A DNA stretch of 64,000 nt, taken from an uncultured Chloroflexota bacterium. Lineage in GTDB: Bacteria; Chloroflexota; Anaerolineae; Aggregatilineales; Phototrophicaceae. The notes under the pieces are model-generated. The model made no database searches. It saw nothing but the letters and a program-made list of their open reading frames with translations, and was not told the origin of the DNA. The stretch's first letter is position 1; the number at the start of each line of letters is the position of its first letter. Positions 42,624-51,129 of this stretch are shown piece by piece. The translations under genes and the position numbers were made by a program. The stretch covers positions 1-64,000 of the forward strand of contig CALJKV010000124.1 in assembly GCA_937974245.1 (NCBI GenBank), written 5' to 3'.

Positions 42624-44084
42624 TTAACCAGGCGGGAAGTAGTTAATCTCCGCCGGGACTGGTGTGAGGATATAGGCGGTGACGTTGCGCGACCACGAGA
42701 CCCAGTTCTCGTCATCGTACCCCAGGTCAATCCAGCGCGTTGAGTGGCGCGTTGCCCCGGTGTCGGCGGCCAACCCGACGCCGTAGCCCTCGACATAGAT
42801 TTCCGTGCCATAGGAGATCAGGCGCGGGTCAATGGCGACGATGCCTTTGGTCAATACCCGTCCGGTAGCGGTGATGTTGTCGCCCCCCAGGGCGGCGGGG
42901 TGGTAGCTGGTAGCATATAGACGCAGCACGCGCCAGTATTCGCGCGGGCCTTCGGGAGTATCCACCGTGCGGATTACGATATTCGTGCCGTACGAAATGA
43001 TCTCGTCCACGGGCTCCAGCAGCACGACAGCACTTTCCGGCGTCTCACTGACGACGATGCCGTTTTCCAGGCGCTGGCGAGTGTTGGCCTGTAGAACACC
43101 ATTCTGCCCGGATTGCAGCACGGTAATCTGGTCTAGTTCGGCGTTGGGGTCAGCCTGGTAAATGGTCTCGTAGGGGATCGTTTCCTGGTTGGGGATGATC
43201 TGCTCCGTCACCCGGATAACCCGAATCGTCATGCCGGGAATCAGCGGGCTGGTTTCATCCGGTATGGCGTAATCCAGCCCCGCCAGCCCGACCTGCGCCG
43301 CCGTCAGCGCATCCGCGACGGTTTCCCCCTGGGTGCGGGTCGTGAGTGTCACCCCATCGGCCACAATCGAAACCGGCTGGGAACGAGCAATCGTGACGGT
43401 CATATCCCGCGTAATTGGCGTCTGGACATCGGGCGTGACCGTATCGGCCAGGTAGAGCGTGATTCCGGCCTCGAAGAGCGCCTCACCAACGGTATCCAAC
43501 GTGGTCTCAACAGTGATAAGCTGGTCGGCATCATAGATATGCACCGGCATAGCCCGCCGCACCGTGATACGTGTCGCCGGCACCGGCCAGATGAGCATAT
43601 TCGAGAGGGTCGTTTCCGTGCCATCCACCCATACCCGATCCGCCGCCGCCAGTTCTACACCGGCGCTTTTGAGGATGTCGAGCGGGTTGGTGAACAGGGT
43701 GCGGAACTCCTGGTCTTTGTCATCGTCCGTGACCACCACCGTTCGCGCTCGCTGGATGGTAATCACCTGACCCGACTTAAGCGCGGTATCCTCACCCTGC
43801 GAGAGAACGTCGCCTTCAGCCAGCCTCAGGTTGAGTTCGCGCAGCACGTCCGCGACGGTCAGCGCGTAGGTGTCAACCTGGTAGGCGGTGCCAGCGTCAA
43901 TCACGGTGACAGGGGTGGGGGCAGGGGGCTGGATAATCGCGACGAGCAGCGCCACCGCGCACACCAGCACGCACCCGACCAGCAGCACGGTGCCCATGCC
44001 AGCGGCCAGCCACCAGCGGAAGGTAAAACGCCGCCAGGGGGCGGAAGGGACGTATACATCGGGTGGAGTAACCATGGGAGCCAT
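42624..44084 (-). CDS. DUF348/G5/3D-domain cell-wall protein, YabE-like
   Basis: The 486-residue protein has one membrane segment (LLVGCVLVCAVALLVAIIQ), three DUF348 (ubiquitin-like) repeats (VDTYALTVADVLRELNLRLA marks the first), a G5 domain near residues 290-365 and a C-terminal 3D domain near 390-465 (GRVLTKGIVAIDPRLISYGT, then VGLAADTGA). This is the order of YabE/Rpf-like proteins; the 3D domain has the MltA-like fold of lytic transglycosylases, with Asp residues in AIDP, AADTG and IDLGYDD. It likely cuts or remodels peptidoglycan. The start may be 44084 or the Met at 44075. Confidence 0.9.
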   Translation of the reverse strand: MAPMVTPPDVYVPSAPWRRFTFRWWLAAGMGTVLLVGCVLVCAVALLVAIIQPPAPTPVTVIDAGTAYQVDTYALTVADVLRELNLRLAEGDVLSQGEDTALKSGQVITIQRARTVVVTDDDKDQEFRTLFTNPLDILKSAGVELAAADRVWVDGTETTLSNMLIWPVPATRITVRRAMPVHIYDADQLITVETTLDTVGEALFEAGITLYLADTVTPDVQTPITRDMTVTIARSQPVSIVADGVTLTTRTQGETVADALTAAQVGLAGLDYAIPDETSPLIPGMTIRVIRVTEQIIPNQETIPYETIYQADPNAELDQITVLQSGQNGVLQANTRQRLENGIVVSETPESAVVLLEPVDEIISYGTNIVIRTVDTPEGPREYWRVLRLYATSYHPAALGGDNITATGRVLTKGIVAIDPRLISYGTEIYVEGYGVGLAADTGATRHSTRWIDLGYDDENWVSWSRNVTAYILTPVPAEINYFPPG

Positions 44085-44109
44085 TGTATCCAGGGGCGGG
44101 GAGAAAGAA

Positions 44110-44253
44110 AAGAGTTGTTACCCCTTCGCTCAGGCCAGGCACCCCTGCGGCACCCAGGAATAACTCCTTAGTGCTGCTTCCTTCCGGCCCTGACACGGTT
44201 CGGAGGTCCTGCCGCGCAGGACCCGGTCTGAGCGAACCGGCAACAACCCTTCA
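44110..44253 (-). ncRNA. ffs: Signal recognition particle RNA (4.5S-like, long helix)
   Basis: The conserved domain IV tip, GGCCGGAAGGAAGCAGCACT, is present on the minus strand near 44160-44195. The ends pair too: GTTGTT with AACAAC and TTCGCTCAG with CTGAGCGAA, giving a hairpin of about 140 bases, longer than the roughly 100-base minimal form. A T-rich run (TCTTTTCTTTC) follows at 44112-44102. It forms the particle with Ffh for co-translational membrane targeting. Exact ends are estimated. Confidence 0.93.
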
Positions 44254-44265
44254 TCTTATATCTGG

Positions 44266-44294
44266 ATTTTAATGGTCGGGGCGCGGTTTGTCAA
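44266..44294 (-). promoter_or_regulatory. Promoter of the SRP RNA gene
   Basis: A consensus sigma70 promoter is visible on the minus strand: TTGACA at 44294-44289, a 17-base spacer and TAAAAT at 44271-44266. Transcription would start about seven bases on, slightly upstream of the estimated mature 5' end. Confidence 0.82.
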
Positions 44295-44824
44295 ACCTCG
44301 ATCATGGTCGAGACACGGTTTTCAAAGACACTAGGCATCTACTGATCGCGTCGTGGCAGCCTGTTTAATGCTTGACCCCGTATGACCTTTTCTGCTTGCC
44401 AGGGAAACATTTATGTGCTATTCTGCCCGTCATCGCGCAAAAATAAGTGGAAAGGAAACGTGAACAATGCCGTCCATCAAACTGACCACGCTGACTATCA
44501 AAACAGGCCCATCTGTTATGCATGGCATACAGGCGGCATCCAGAGACCGTTAGGCATCTTCCGGCGAAACGGGTTTACGCTCATTGTTCGAACCCGACCC
44601 GGAAAGCTCTGGATATAATGCCCCGTTGGTTATGATTCTCCTGTAAGCGAATGTCTGATCCGGTGCGCCTGACGACCTGTTGCGATGAGGTGGTATGGCG
44701 CTGCCCGGTGACCTCCTGAACAATTTCTACACGTCTCACCGTACCGGTTCTTACTACCTCTGATTTCTCAGCAGAAAACTGCTGCATCCCACACAGCCAA
44801 CCCGACTAACCGGGTCAGAGGTAA
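44295..44824. other. Gap of about 530 bases without a supported gene
   Basis: No convincing protein gene is seen. A 78-codon frame at 44382-44618 lacks a ribosome site and any family features. A 28-codon reading frame at 44468 has an AAGGA upstream but no further support. The promoter and leader of the ABC exporter gene must lie in the last part. Confidence 0.45.
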
Positions 44825-46588
44825 ATGACACTCATGGTCGAATCCAACGTGCAGTTTGCTCGTGTCAGGAAGTTTCTGTCGTATTACAGACCTTATCTGC
44901 GCTTGTTTTTTGCGGACATGGCCTGTGCATTTGTGGTATCCGCAACCGCGTTACTGCTTCCCTTAGGCGCTCGGCACATCACGCAAAACGTATTGCAGGC
45001 AAATCCGGGCGATGCGCTTGATGAGATCATCGTAGTGGGCATCGTCATGCTTGGGCTGGTAGTCATCCAGACTCTGAGCAACTTGTTTGTGGATTATCAG
45101 GGTCACATGATGGGGGCGATGATGGAAAGCGACATGCGGAGTGACCTGTTCGAGCATTATCAAAAGTTGTCATTCAGGTTCTATGATGAACAGCAGACCG
45201 GCCAGCTTATGTCCCGCGTCACCAATGATCTGTTCTGGCTTTCCGAGTTATATCATCATGGCCCGGAAGACCTGGCTATCGCTCTGCTGAAGTTTGCCGG
45301 TGTCTTTGTCATTCTGATGCATATCAACGTGACACTGACACTCATCATCTTTCTCTTTTTGCCCATCATGTCGGTTTATACCGTTTACTTCAACAAAAGA
45401 ATGAATCGGGCTTTAATGCGGAGCAAGGAACGCATTGGCGATATCAATTCTCAGGTTGAAGACACGCTCTCCGGTATCCGCGTTGTCAAGTCATTTACCA
45501 ACGAAGCCCTTGAGAAGCAGAAGTTCGCTTACGAAAATGCCCGGTTTGTGGAGAGCAGAAGAGCTGGTTATCAGAGCGAGGCCTATTTTTCCGCCGGTAT
45601 GAATGCTTTCACGCAGATTTTCACGATTGCCGTGATTATCTTCGGCGGGATTGGTATTGTGAACACCTCCCTGGATTTAGCTGATCTGCTGACCTTCCTG
45701 CTGTATGTGGGCAACCTCACCGAGCCAATTCAGAGAGCGGTCAATATTGCGCGGCTGTACCAGGAAGGCATTACCGGTTTCAACCGGTTTATGGAGATTA
45801 TGGAGGTGGCGCCAGATATTCAGGACTCGGTTGGCGCTGTCGAACTGACGCATGTACAGGGCAATGTGGTTTTCCAGGATGTCAGTTTTAAGTACAGTGA
45901 GAATCAGAGTTATGTCCTCAAGAATATCTCGCTGAATATCTGTGTGGGTGAATATGTCGCCCTGGTCGGGACTTCTGGCGTTGGCAAAACCACCCTGTGT
46001 ACCCTGATTCCACGCTTTTACGAAGTCACCGAAGGTGAAATTCTGCTGGATGGCAGAAACATCAGGGATATTCGGCTGCATTCCTTACGAAGCAATATCG
46101 GCATCGTCCAGCAGGATGTCTATTTGTTTGCCGGGACGGTTGCAGACAACATCCGCTATGGAAAACCTGATGCCAGCCGCGAAGAAATCATCGATGCCGC
46201 CAGGAAAGCCAACGCGCATGACTTTGTAATGTCATTACCGGATGGATACGATACGGACATCGGGCAGCGGGGCGTCAAACTCTCCGGCGGACAAAAACAG
46301 CGGTTGAGTATTGCCCGTGTCTTTCTGAAAAATCCCCCGATCATCATCTTTGATGAGGCGACCAGCGCCCTCGATAATGAAAGTGAAAAGGCGGTACAGG
46401 ACTCAATGGAGAGACTAACGGCTAACCGCACGATGCTGGTCATCGCCCATCGTTTGTCAACGGTCAGAAATGCCCATAGAATTGTCGTGTTGACGGATAG
46501 TGGCATTGATGAACAGGGGACACACGATGAGTTAGTCGCCCTGAATGGTACTTACGCAAATCTATACCACATACAGCTCAGGATGTAG
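44825..46588 (+). CDS. ABC exporter, fused permease and ATPase (MsbA-like)
   Basis: This 587-residue half-transporter has six membrane segments in residues 20-320 (including FADMACAFVVSATALLLPLG), coupling sequences such as QTGQLMSRVTND, then an ATPase domain with Walker A VGTSGVGKTTL (near 380), signature LSGGQKQRLSIARV (near 486), Walker B IIIFDEATSALD and His switch VIAHR. It would act as a homodimer exporting lipids, peptides or drugs; no partner half is adjacent. The start may be 44825 or the Met at 44834, which lies further from the GAGGT site. Confidence 0.92.
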   Translation: MTLMVESNVQFARVRKFLSYYRPYLRLFFADMACAFVVSATALLLPLGARHITQNVLQANPGDALDEIIVVGIVMLGLVVIQTLSNLFVDYQGHMMGAMMESDMRSDLFEHYQKLSFRFYDEQQTGQLMSRVTNDLFWLSELYHHGPEDLAIALLKFAGVFVILMHINVTLTLIIFLFLPIMSVYTVYFNKRMNRALMRSKERIGDINSQVEDTLSGIRVVKSFTNEALEKQKFAYENARFVESRRAGYQSEAYFSAGMNAFTQIFTIAVIIFGGIGIVNTSLDLADLLTFLLYVGNLTEPIQRAVNIARLYQEGITGFNRFMEIMEVAPDIQDSVGAVELTHVQGNVVFQDVSFKYSENQSYVLKNISLNICVGEYVALVGTSGVGKTTLCTLIPRFYEVTEGEILLDGRNIRDIRLHSLRSNIGIVQQDVYLFAGTVADNIRYGKPDASREEIIDAARKANAHDFVMSLPDGYDTDIGQRGVKLSGGQKQRLSIARVFLKNPPIIIFDEATSALDNESEKAVQDSMERLTANRTMLVIAHRLSTVRNAHRIVVLTDSGIDEQGTHDELVALNGTYANLYHIQLRM

Positions 46589-46716
46589 AAGCGGGGATGT
46601 TGTCCTGGCTCCCTGGAGGCTTGCTCCGGCTGAGGTGCCCGCTTGCCCTGTGCGATTTTCCCCATACGGTTTATACTTAGTTTGTGCTGAACCAGTCAAA
46701 CAAGAGGACAATCACC

Positions 46717-47265
46717 ATGCAAAAAATCGGCCTGATTGCTTTACTCCTGGGTGTTTTGCTCCTGGCCGCGTGCCAGGTTGTCCCGGCTACCGGCGATACC
46801 GCCAGTGACCCGGAGGCAGTGCAGCAGTTCCTTGTCACCATTCCTGGTTACACCGCCACGGAAGCGACCAATGTCACCGAGGCGCTGACGCAGGCCGGTG
46901 TGGGCGCATCATTGATCGGTGGCAACCTGCCGTTGGCCGGGATGATCGCCAAACTCGATAACATGATCCAGTGTTACCGCGATGTTGGCGCCCTCTCGGC
47001 GCGGGTATATACCGAAACCACACCCGCCAGCGCGATCCCCAAGGTAGGTGCGATTGCCGTCATCAACGAGACGCGCCTGGGACGTAACCTGGTCGCCTGT
47101 GCCTTGAATACCGCGTCGGGTGGTGCGATTCAAGCGCAGTCTGCCGATCCACAGCCATGCGGAGGTTCGGGCAGCATTGAGGTGAACGGGGAGAAGATTT
47201 CCTATGTGTATGGCGCGACAGCACCGGAGCTGTGTGTCGCGTTTCAGCAGCCATTTAACCGGTAA
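46717..47265 (+). CDS. Lipoprotein of unknown function
   Basis: The 182-residue product has a clear lipoprotein signal (IGLIALLLGVLLLAAC, Cys20) and a secreted domain with four more Cys (CYRD, VACAL, PCGGSG, ELCVAF) that could form two disulfides. No family is recognised. The ATG at 46717 has AGAGGA eight bases upstream. It precedes the membrane-protein gene at 47277 by 11 bases, so the two may form an operon with the TIM-barrel gene. Confidence 0.8.
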   Translation: MQKIGLIALLLGVLLLAACQVVPATGDTASDPEAVQQFLVTIPGYTATEATNVTEALTQAGVGASLIGGNLPLAGMIAKLDNMIQCYRDVGALSARVYTETTPASAIPKVGAIAVINETRLGRNLVACALNTASGGAIQAQSADPQPCGGSGSIEVNGEKISYVYGATAPELCVAFQQPFNR

Positions 47266-47276
47266 AGGGGCGAGCC

Positions 47277-48029
47277 GTGCAAGGGATTCTCAGAGGGCTG
47301 CAACGAGTCATCCAGGATATTCTGGCCGGACGTAACATTGAGTCGTATGTCGTCACAATCCTCGCGCTGATTCTGGCGGTAGCCGGCGTCGTTGATGATG
47401 CGATCCCCGAAAACTGGAAAATGGCGACGATTCTGGCGGCGCTGGCGCTGCTGGTCTTCAATACGACCCGCCCTGAAACGGACATCGTTGACCTGGATGC
47501 TGTGTTGCAGGATCGCGACGATTTTGGTGCCTTCCACGATATGATCCGGGATGCGCGGGAACTGTGGATTTATGGCCCGACGGCGATCAATATCCTGCGC
47601 GATGTGGCCTATATCAAGCGTGAAATTCTGGATCGGGGTGGGACGGTACGGGTACTGACGCAGGACATCAGCAATAGGGAAGGCATGGCTTTCCTGCATG
47701 ACCAGATTGACCAGACCACCGACCTGGAAAACAGCCTGCGGATGTCTATGGACATCCTTAAAAATGCCTCTCGCTGGGGGCTTGTCGAATACCGGGTGCT
47801 GCCCTATTGCCCCGGTTTCAGCCTCGTGATTGTGGACCCTAATCATGGGAGCAAAGGGCGCATGGTGCTGGAAGTGCTGGGTTTCCGTAATGACCTGGTT
47901 GCAGACCGGATGCACATGGAAATCACTCCTGACCAATCGCAGCACTGGTTTGAGCACTGGGTCAAACAGTATGAGGTGATGTGGGATGCCGGGTATCCCC
48001 CGCGTGAAAACGGGCAGCAGGGGTCGTGA
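47277..48029 (+). CDS. Membrane protein with a soluble domain, PLD-like pattern
   Basis: This 250-residue protein has two membrane segments near the N-terminus (YVVTILALILAVAGVV; MATILAALALLVFNTT) and a cytosolic domain (residues 75-250). The order LWIYGPTAINIL, GGTVRVLTQD and GFSLVIVDPN recalls phospholipase D-like domains without the HKD motif. The function is unknown. The GTG start follows AAAGGGGCG. Its stop overlaps the next gene by four bases. Confidence 0.78.
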   Translation: MQGILRGLQRVIQDILAGRNIESYVVTILALILAVAGVVDDAIPENWKMATILAALALLVFNTTRPETDIVDLDAVLQDRDDFGAFHDMIRDARELWIYGPTAINILRDVAYIKREILDRGGTVRVLTQDISNREGMAFLHDQIDQTTDLENSLRMSMDILKNASRWGLVEYRVLPYCPGFSLVIVDPNHGSKGRMVLEVLGFRNDLVADRMHMEITPDQSQHWFEHWVKQYEVMWDAGYPPRENGQQGS

Positions 48030-48853
48030 TGATTGAGTTCGCCTGCCACACCTGGGCTTTTAATGACCTGACTTTGCCGGAGGCGTTGGGGACAATTGCG
48101 CGGATGGGATTTCGCTACGTGGATATTGGCAGTGGCCCCAGCCTGAACGCCCCCCGCGCCGCCGAAAACCCCCGCCATGCGGCGGCGGACATCCTGGATG
48201 ACCTTGAACTGTTCAACCTGAAGCTGAGCGATCTTTACCTCATGCTGCCGCGCATCTCACTGGCGGACGAAGCCCGGCAGAGCAAGGAGTTGGAACTCTT
48301 TAAGGCCCTGATTCCCTTCGCGGTGGCTCTGGGCACGCCGGGGATAACGCTCTCGCCGGGGCTGGCGCACCCTGCCGAGGATGAAGAAGCCCATGATCGC
48401 ACGGTTGTGGCCCTGCGTGAGATGGTGAAGACCGGGCAGACGGCAGGACTGGCCGTGAGCATCGAGCCGCACCTCGATTCGATGGCGCAGACACCGGACG
48501 CGGCGTTGAAGTTTATCAAAGATGTGCCGGGTTTGCAGTTGACGCTCGATTGGGCGCACATGATCTGCCAGGACGTTTTTCATGACGACATCATCAAACT
48601 GCTGCCCCACACGCGCCATATTCAAATCCGGCAGGCGGCACGGGAGCAACTGCAAGTGCCGTTTGCACGGGGGCGGATTGATACCGGACGGGTGATGGAA
48701 TCCTTGATTGTCCTGGCCGGATATGATGGTGTGGTGTGCATCGAGTATATGAACACGCCCGGTTGGCATGGCATGGAGACGGTGAATCCCATTATTGAAT
48801 GCGCGGCCATGCGCGATGCGTTGCGGGATGCCCGCGATAAGATCGAGGGCTAA
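48026..48853 (+). CDS. Sugar phosphate isomerase/epimerase (xylose isomerase-like TIM barrel)
   Basis: The 275-residue protein is of the AP-endonuclease-2/xylose-isomerase-like TIM-barrel superfamily. It shows the family order: ACHTWAFNDLTLPEALGTI, GFRYVDIGSG, ITLSPGLAHPAEDEE, VSIEPHLDS (metal Glu), LTLDWAHMICQD (metal Asp and His), HIQIRQAA and GVVCIEYMNTPGWHG (Glu). These residues bind a divalent metal and suit isomerisation of a sugar or inositol derivative. The substrate is not set. It overlaps the membrane-protein gene by four bases, so they are coupled. Confidence 0.88.
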   Translation: MMIEFACHTWAFNDLTLPEALGTIARMGFRYVDIGSGPSLNAPRAAENPRHAAADILDDLELFNLKLSDLYLMLPRISLADEARQSKELELFKALIPFAVALGTPGITLSPGLAHPAEDEEAHDRTVVALREMVKTGQTAGLAVSIEPHLDSMAQTPDAALKFIKDVPGLQLTLDWAHMICQDVFHDDIIKLLPHTRHIQIRQAAREQLQVPFARGRIDTGRVMESLIVLAGYDGVVCIEYMNTPGWHGMETVNPIIECAAMRDALRDARDKIEG

Positions 48854-51129
48854 CGGTCATCACCCCCGCTGTTTACTGGCGTCGAGCGGAAGAGCAGCGC
48901 GACGAGCAGCAGCCCCACCAGACTAACGAATACCCCCGGCCACAACCACCAGGGATGATAGGTTAAGACCACTACGCCAGCCCCCGCTGGCACGGTTATG
49001 GCCTGGAACGCGCCGTTTGCCCGGTGAATCGCTGCCGGTTGGCCGTCTACGCTAGCCTCCCAACCGGGATAGTCGGTCTGTGCCAGTACCAGCCAGCCCT
49101 CGCCCGCAGCATCTACCGGGATTGTGACCGTGTTGCCATCGTACTGTGGCGTCAGGAAGTGTGGCGTAGTTGCCTCCGTTGTCACGGGTAAGCAGTCGCC
49201 GTCGCCAATCAGGTTGACCTGCGCGAGGGGCCCCCAGTCCGGGCGTAAGAGCATATCCGTTAACGATGTGCCTTCAGGATGCCAGCAGGCAGACTCGACA
49301 ATCCAGGCAGTACCCGCCGGTTGTGGCAGACTTTCCAGTTCGTCTGGCGCGGTGTACACCGCTTCTACCGCGGCGGCCTGGAGCAGCGTGTCACGGAAAT
49401 CCGGCGCAGCTTCAATGAGATCAGTATAGGCGGCGAAGTGCCCGGCCAGCAGCGGGTCGAAATTATTCAGCAGCGGGCGGCGATCCAGTAAGTTGAAGTT
49501 GGGCAGTCCGCTCCCCCGGTAATCGTCAATCCGGCTGACGGCGACGCGGTAATCATCGAGTGGCAGGAAGGCGTCCTCCCCCTCAAACATGGCGGCAGTC
49601 AGCGCGGTTTCCTCCCAGTAGGCGCGGGGTGCAGCCTCCCCGATACGGGGTGCGTAGAAGGATGCCGGGACAGTCGGGTTCAGCCCCTGTGCCGCGTAAC
49701 CCAGGTCGAGCGCTGCCACAACCAGTACCCCCAGCATCCACAGGCTGTAGCGGCGGCTTCCCTGATCTTGCGGTTGGAGCAGTGTCAGGATACCGGCCAG
49801 TGCCCCGAACACACCGGTATAGGTGATGGCCTGGATGAACACGCGCACGCCATCATTCCTGGCGACATCCGGCGACAGGAAGTTGGGCGCAATCCACGCC
49901 AGCAGCGCCGCCCCGATACCTCCGGCTGTTGCCAACCGCGTGCCGAAGAACAGCCATTTGCCCCGCCCCCAGACGCCCGCACCGATCCCGGCCATTACCG
50001 AGAGGCCGAATACCGTCCATAGGTGCCACCGTACCGGCGCCTGGAACAGTTTAAAAGTTGGAATATTGTCATAAAAGAAAGGGAAAATTGGGGAATTTTT
50101 GCCCAGCGCGAAGATGAACGCCACCACAACCACTACTAACCAAAGCGGGACGCTGGTGAAATAGGCCGGGCGCTCCCGCCGTCGCAGTTTGCCGCTTAAC
50201 CACACCACGAAGGCCGCTCCCGCCGCGATCAGGGGCAGCAGGCCGATATACACCGCATCCTCGAAGAACGCCCCTTCGGTCACATAGCTGCCGTCGGCGG
50301 GGCTGCCGAAAATGTTGTAGGACAGCAGATTCAGCGTCCGTAACGGGCTGTAGCTGAAGTTCATAGCGAAGTTGTAGTCCACGCCGTTTGACCGCTGCGA
50401 CTGTACCAGCAGTTCCGCCGTCGCAAAAAGCTGCACCGCCGCCACCATCGCCCCCAGCGCCAGCCCGGCAGCCAGCAGCGCCGCTGTTCGCCGGTTTATC
50501 GGGCGGTGGGTGACAAACCACCACAGGGCGAATGCACCCACCAGCAGCAGGCTGTACCAGCTTGTCTGGGCGTGTCCCGCCAGGAGTTGCAGTGCGGAAA
50601 AGACCGCCAGCCATGCCACGCTCCGGCGGTTCGGGCGCGAGACGACCCCCAGGACTGCCCACAACAGCCAGGGCAGCCAGGCCGCCGCGCTAATTATCGG
50701 ATAGGTGCCCAGGCGGGCGACCAGGTAGCTCGTCAGTCCGAACGCTAACGCGCTGATTCCCTGTCCCAGCGACGGCACGCCCAACCGCCCGGTGAAGCGC
50801 CACATGCCCCACCCGGCGATGAACAAGTGCAGGGCAGCCGTGATGCTCATCGCGCTCCCCAATGGCAGGAAAAACCCCGGCCAGTTGAGCGGATAGAGCA
50901 GGCCGGACTGATAATTCGCCAGCAGCGGCGCTCCCGCCCCGTTATAAGGATTCCACAGCGGAAGCTGCCCGGCACGCAGTAGTTCCCAGGCGTATTCGCG
51001 CCAGGGGTAAAACTGGAGCGAAGGCAGCCCCCAGAAAAACACATCCCCCAGCAGCAGGCGGTAAAAGACAACGGCTAACGCCCCGGCCAGCACGACCAGC
51101 GGCCAGCGAAAAGAGGAACGGGAAGTCAT
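48850..51129 (-). CDS. YfhO-like multi-pass membrane protein
   Basis: The 759-residue protein has a dozen or so membrane segments, the start pattern FYRLLLGDVFFWGLPSLQFYPWREYAWELLRAGQLPLWNP (GD..FW.L..F..W motif), a long membrane core and a C-terminal beta domain. It is of the YfhO-type, related to GT-C glycosyltransferases. In Gram-positive bacteria YfhO takes part in glycosylating lipoteichoic acid. The substrate here is unknown. It is the last of three overlapping minus-strand genes; its start overlaps the previous gene by four bases. Confidence 0.8.
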   Translation of the reverse strand: MTSRSSFRWPLVVLAGALAVVFYRLLLGDVFFWGLPSLQFYPWREYAWELLRAGQLPLWNPYNGAGAPLLANYQSGLLYPLNWPGFFLPLGSAMSITAALHLFIAGWGMWRFTGRLGVPSLGQGISALAFGLTSYLVARLGTYPIISAAAWLPWLLWAVLGVVSRPNRRSVAWLAVFSALQLLAGHAQTSWYSLLLVGAFALWWFVTHRPINRRTAALLAAGLALGAMVAAVQLFATAELLVQSQRSNGVDYNFAMNFSYSPLRTLNLLSYNIFGSPADGSYVTEGAFFEDAVYIGLLPLIAAGAAFVVWLSGKLRRRERPAYFTSVPLWLVVVVVAFIFALGKNSPIFPFFYDNIPTFKLFQAPVRWHLWTVFGLSVMAGIGAGVWGRGKWLFFGTRLATAGGIGAALLAWIAPNFLSPDVARNDGVRVFIQAITYTGVFGALAGILTLLQPQDQGSRRYSLWMLGVLVVAALDLGYAAQGLNPTVPASFYAPRIGEAAPRAYWEETALTAAMFEGEDAFLPLDDYRVAVSRIDDYRGSGLPNFNLLDRRPLLNNFDPLLAGHFAAYTDLIEAAPDFRDTLLQAAAVEAVYTAPDELESLPQPAGTAWIVESACWHPEGTSLTDMLLRPDWGPLAQVNLIGDGDCLPVTTEATTPHFLTPQYDGNTVTIPVDAAGEGWLVLAQTDYPGWEASVDGQPAAIHRANGAFQAITVPAGAGVVVLTYHPWWLWPGVFVSLVGLLLVALLFRSTPVNSGGDDR

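Noticed and set aside
42500..42811. 104-codon N-terminal extension of the anchored protein at 41597
   Set aside because: An AGGAGG site sits directly before ATG 42499, and the extension is Arg/Ser/Thr-rich and overlaps the end of the next gene.
44382..44618. 78-codon frame in the gap after the SRP RNA
   Set aside because: No ribosome site, no family features and odd composition.
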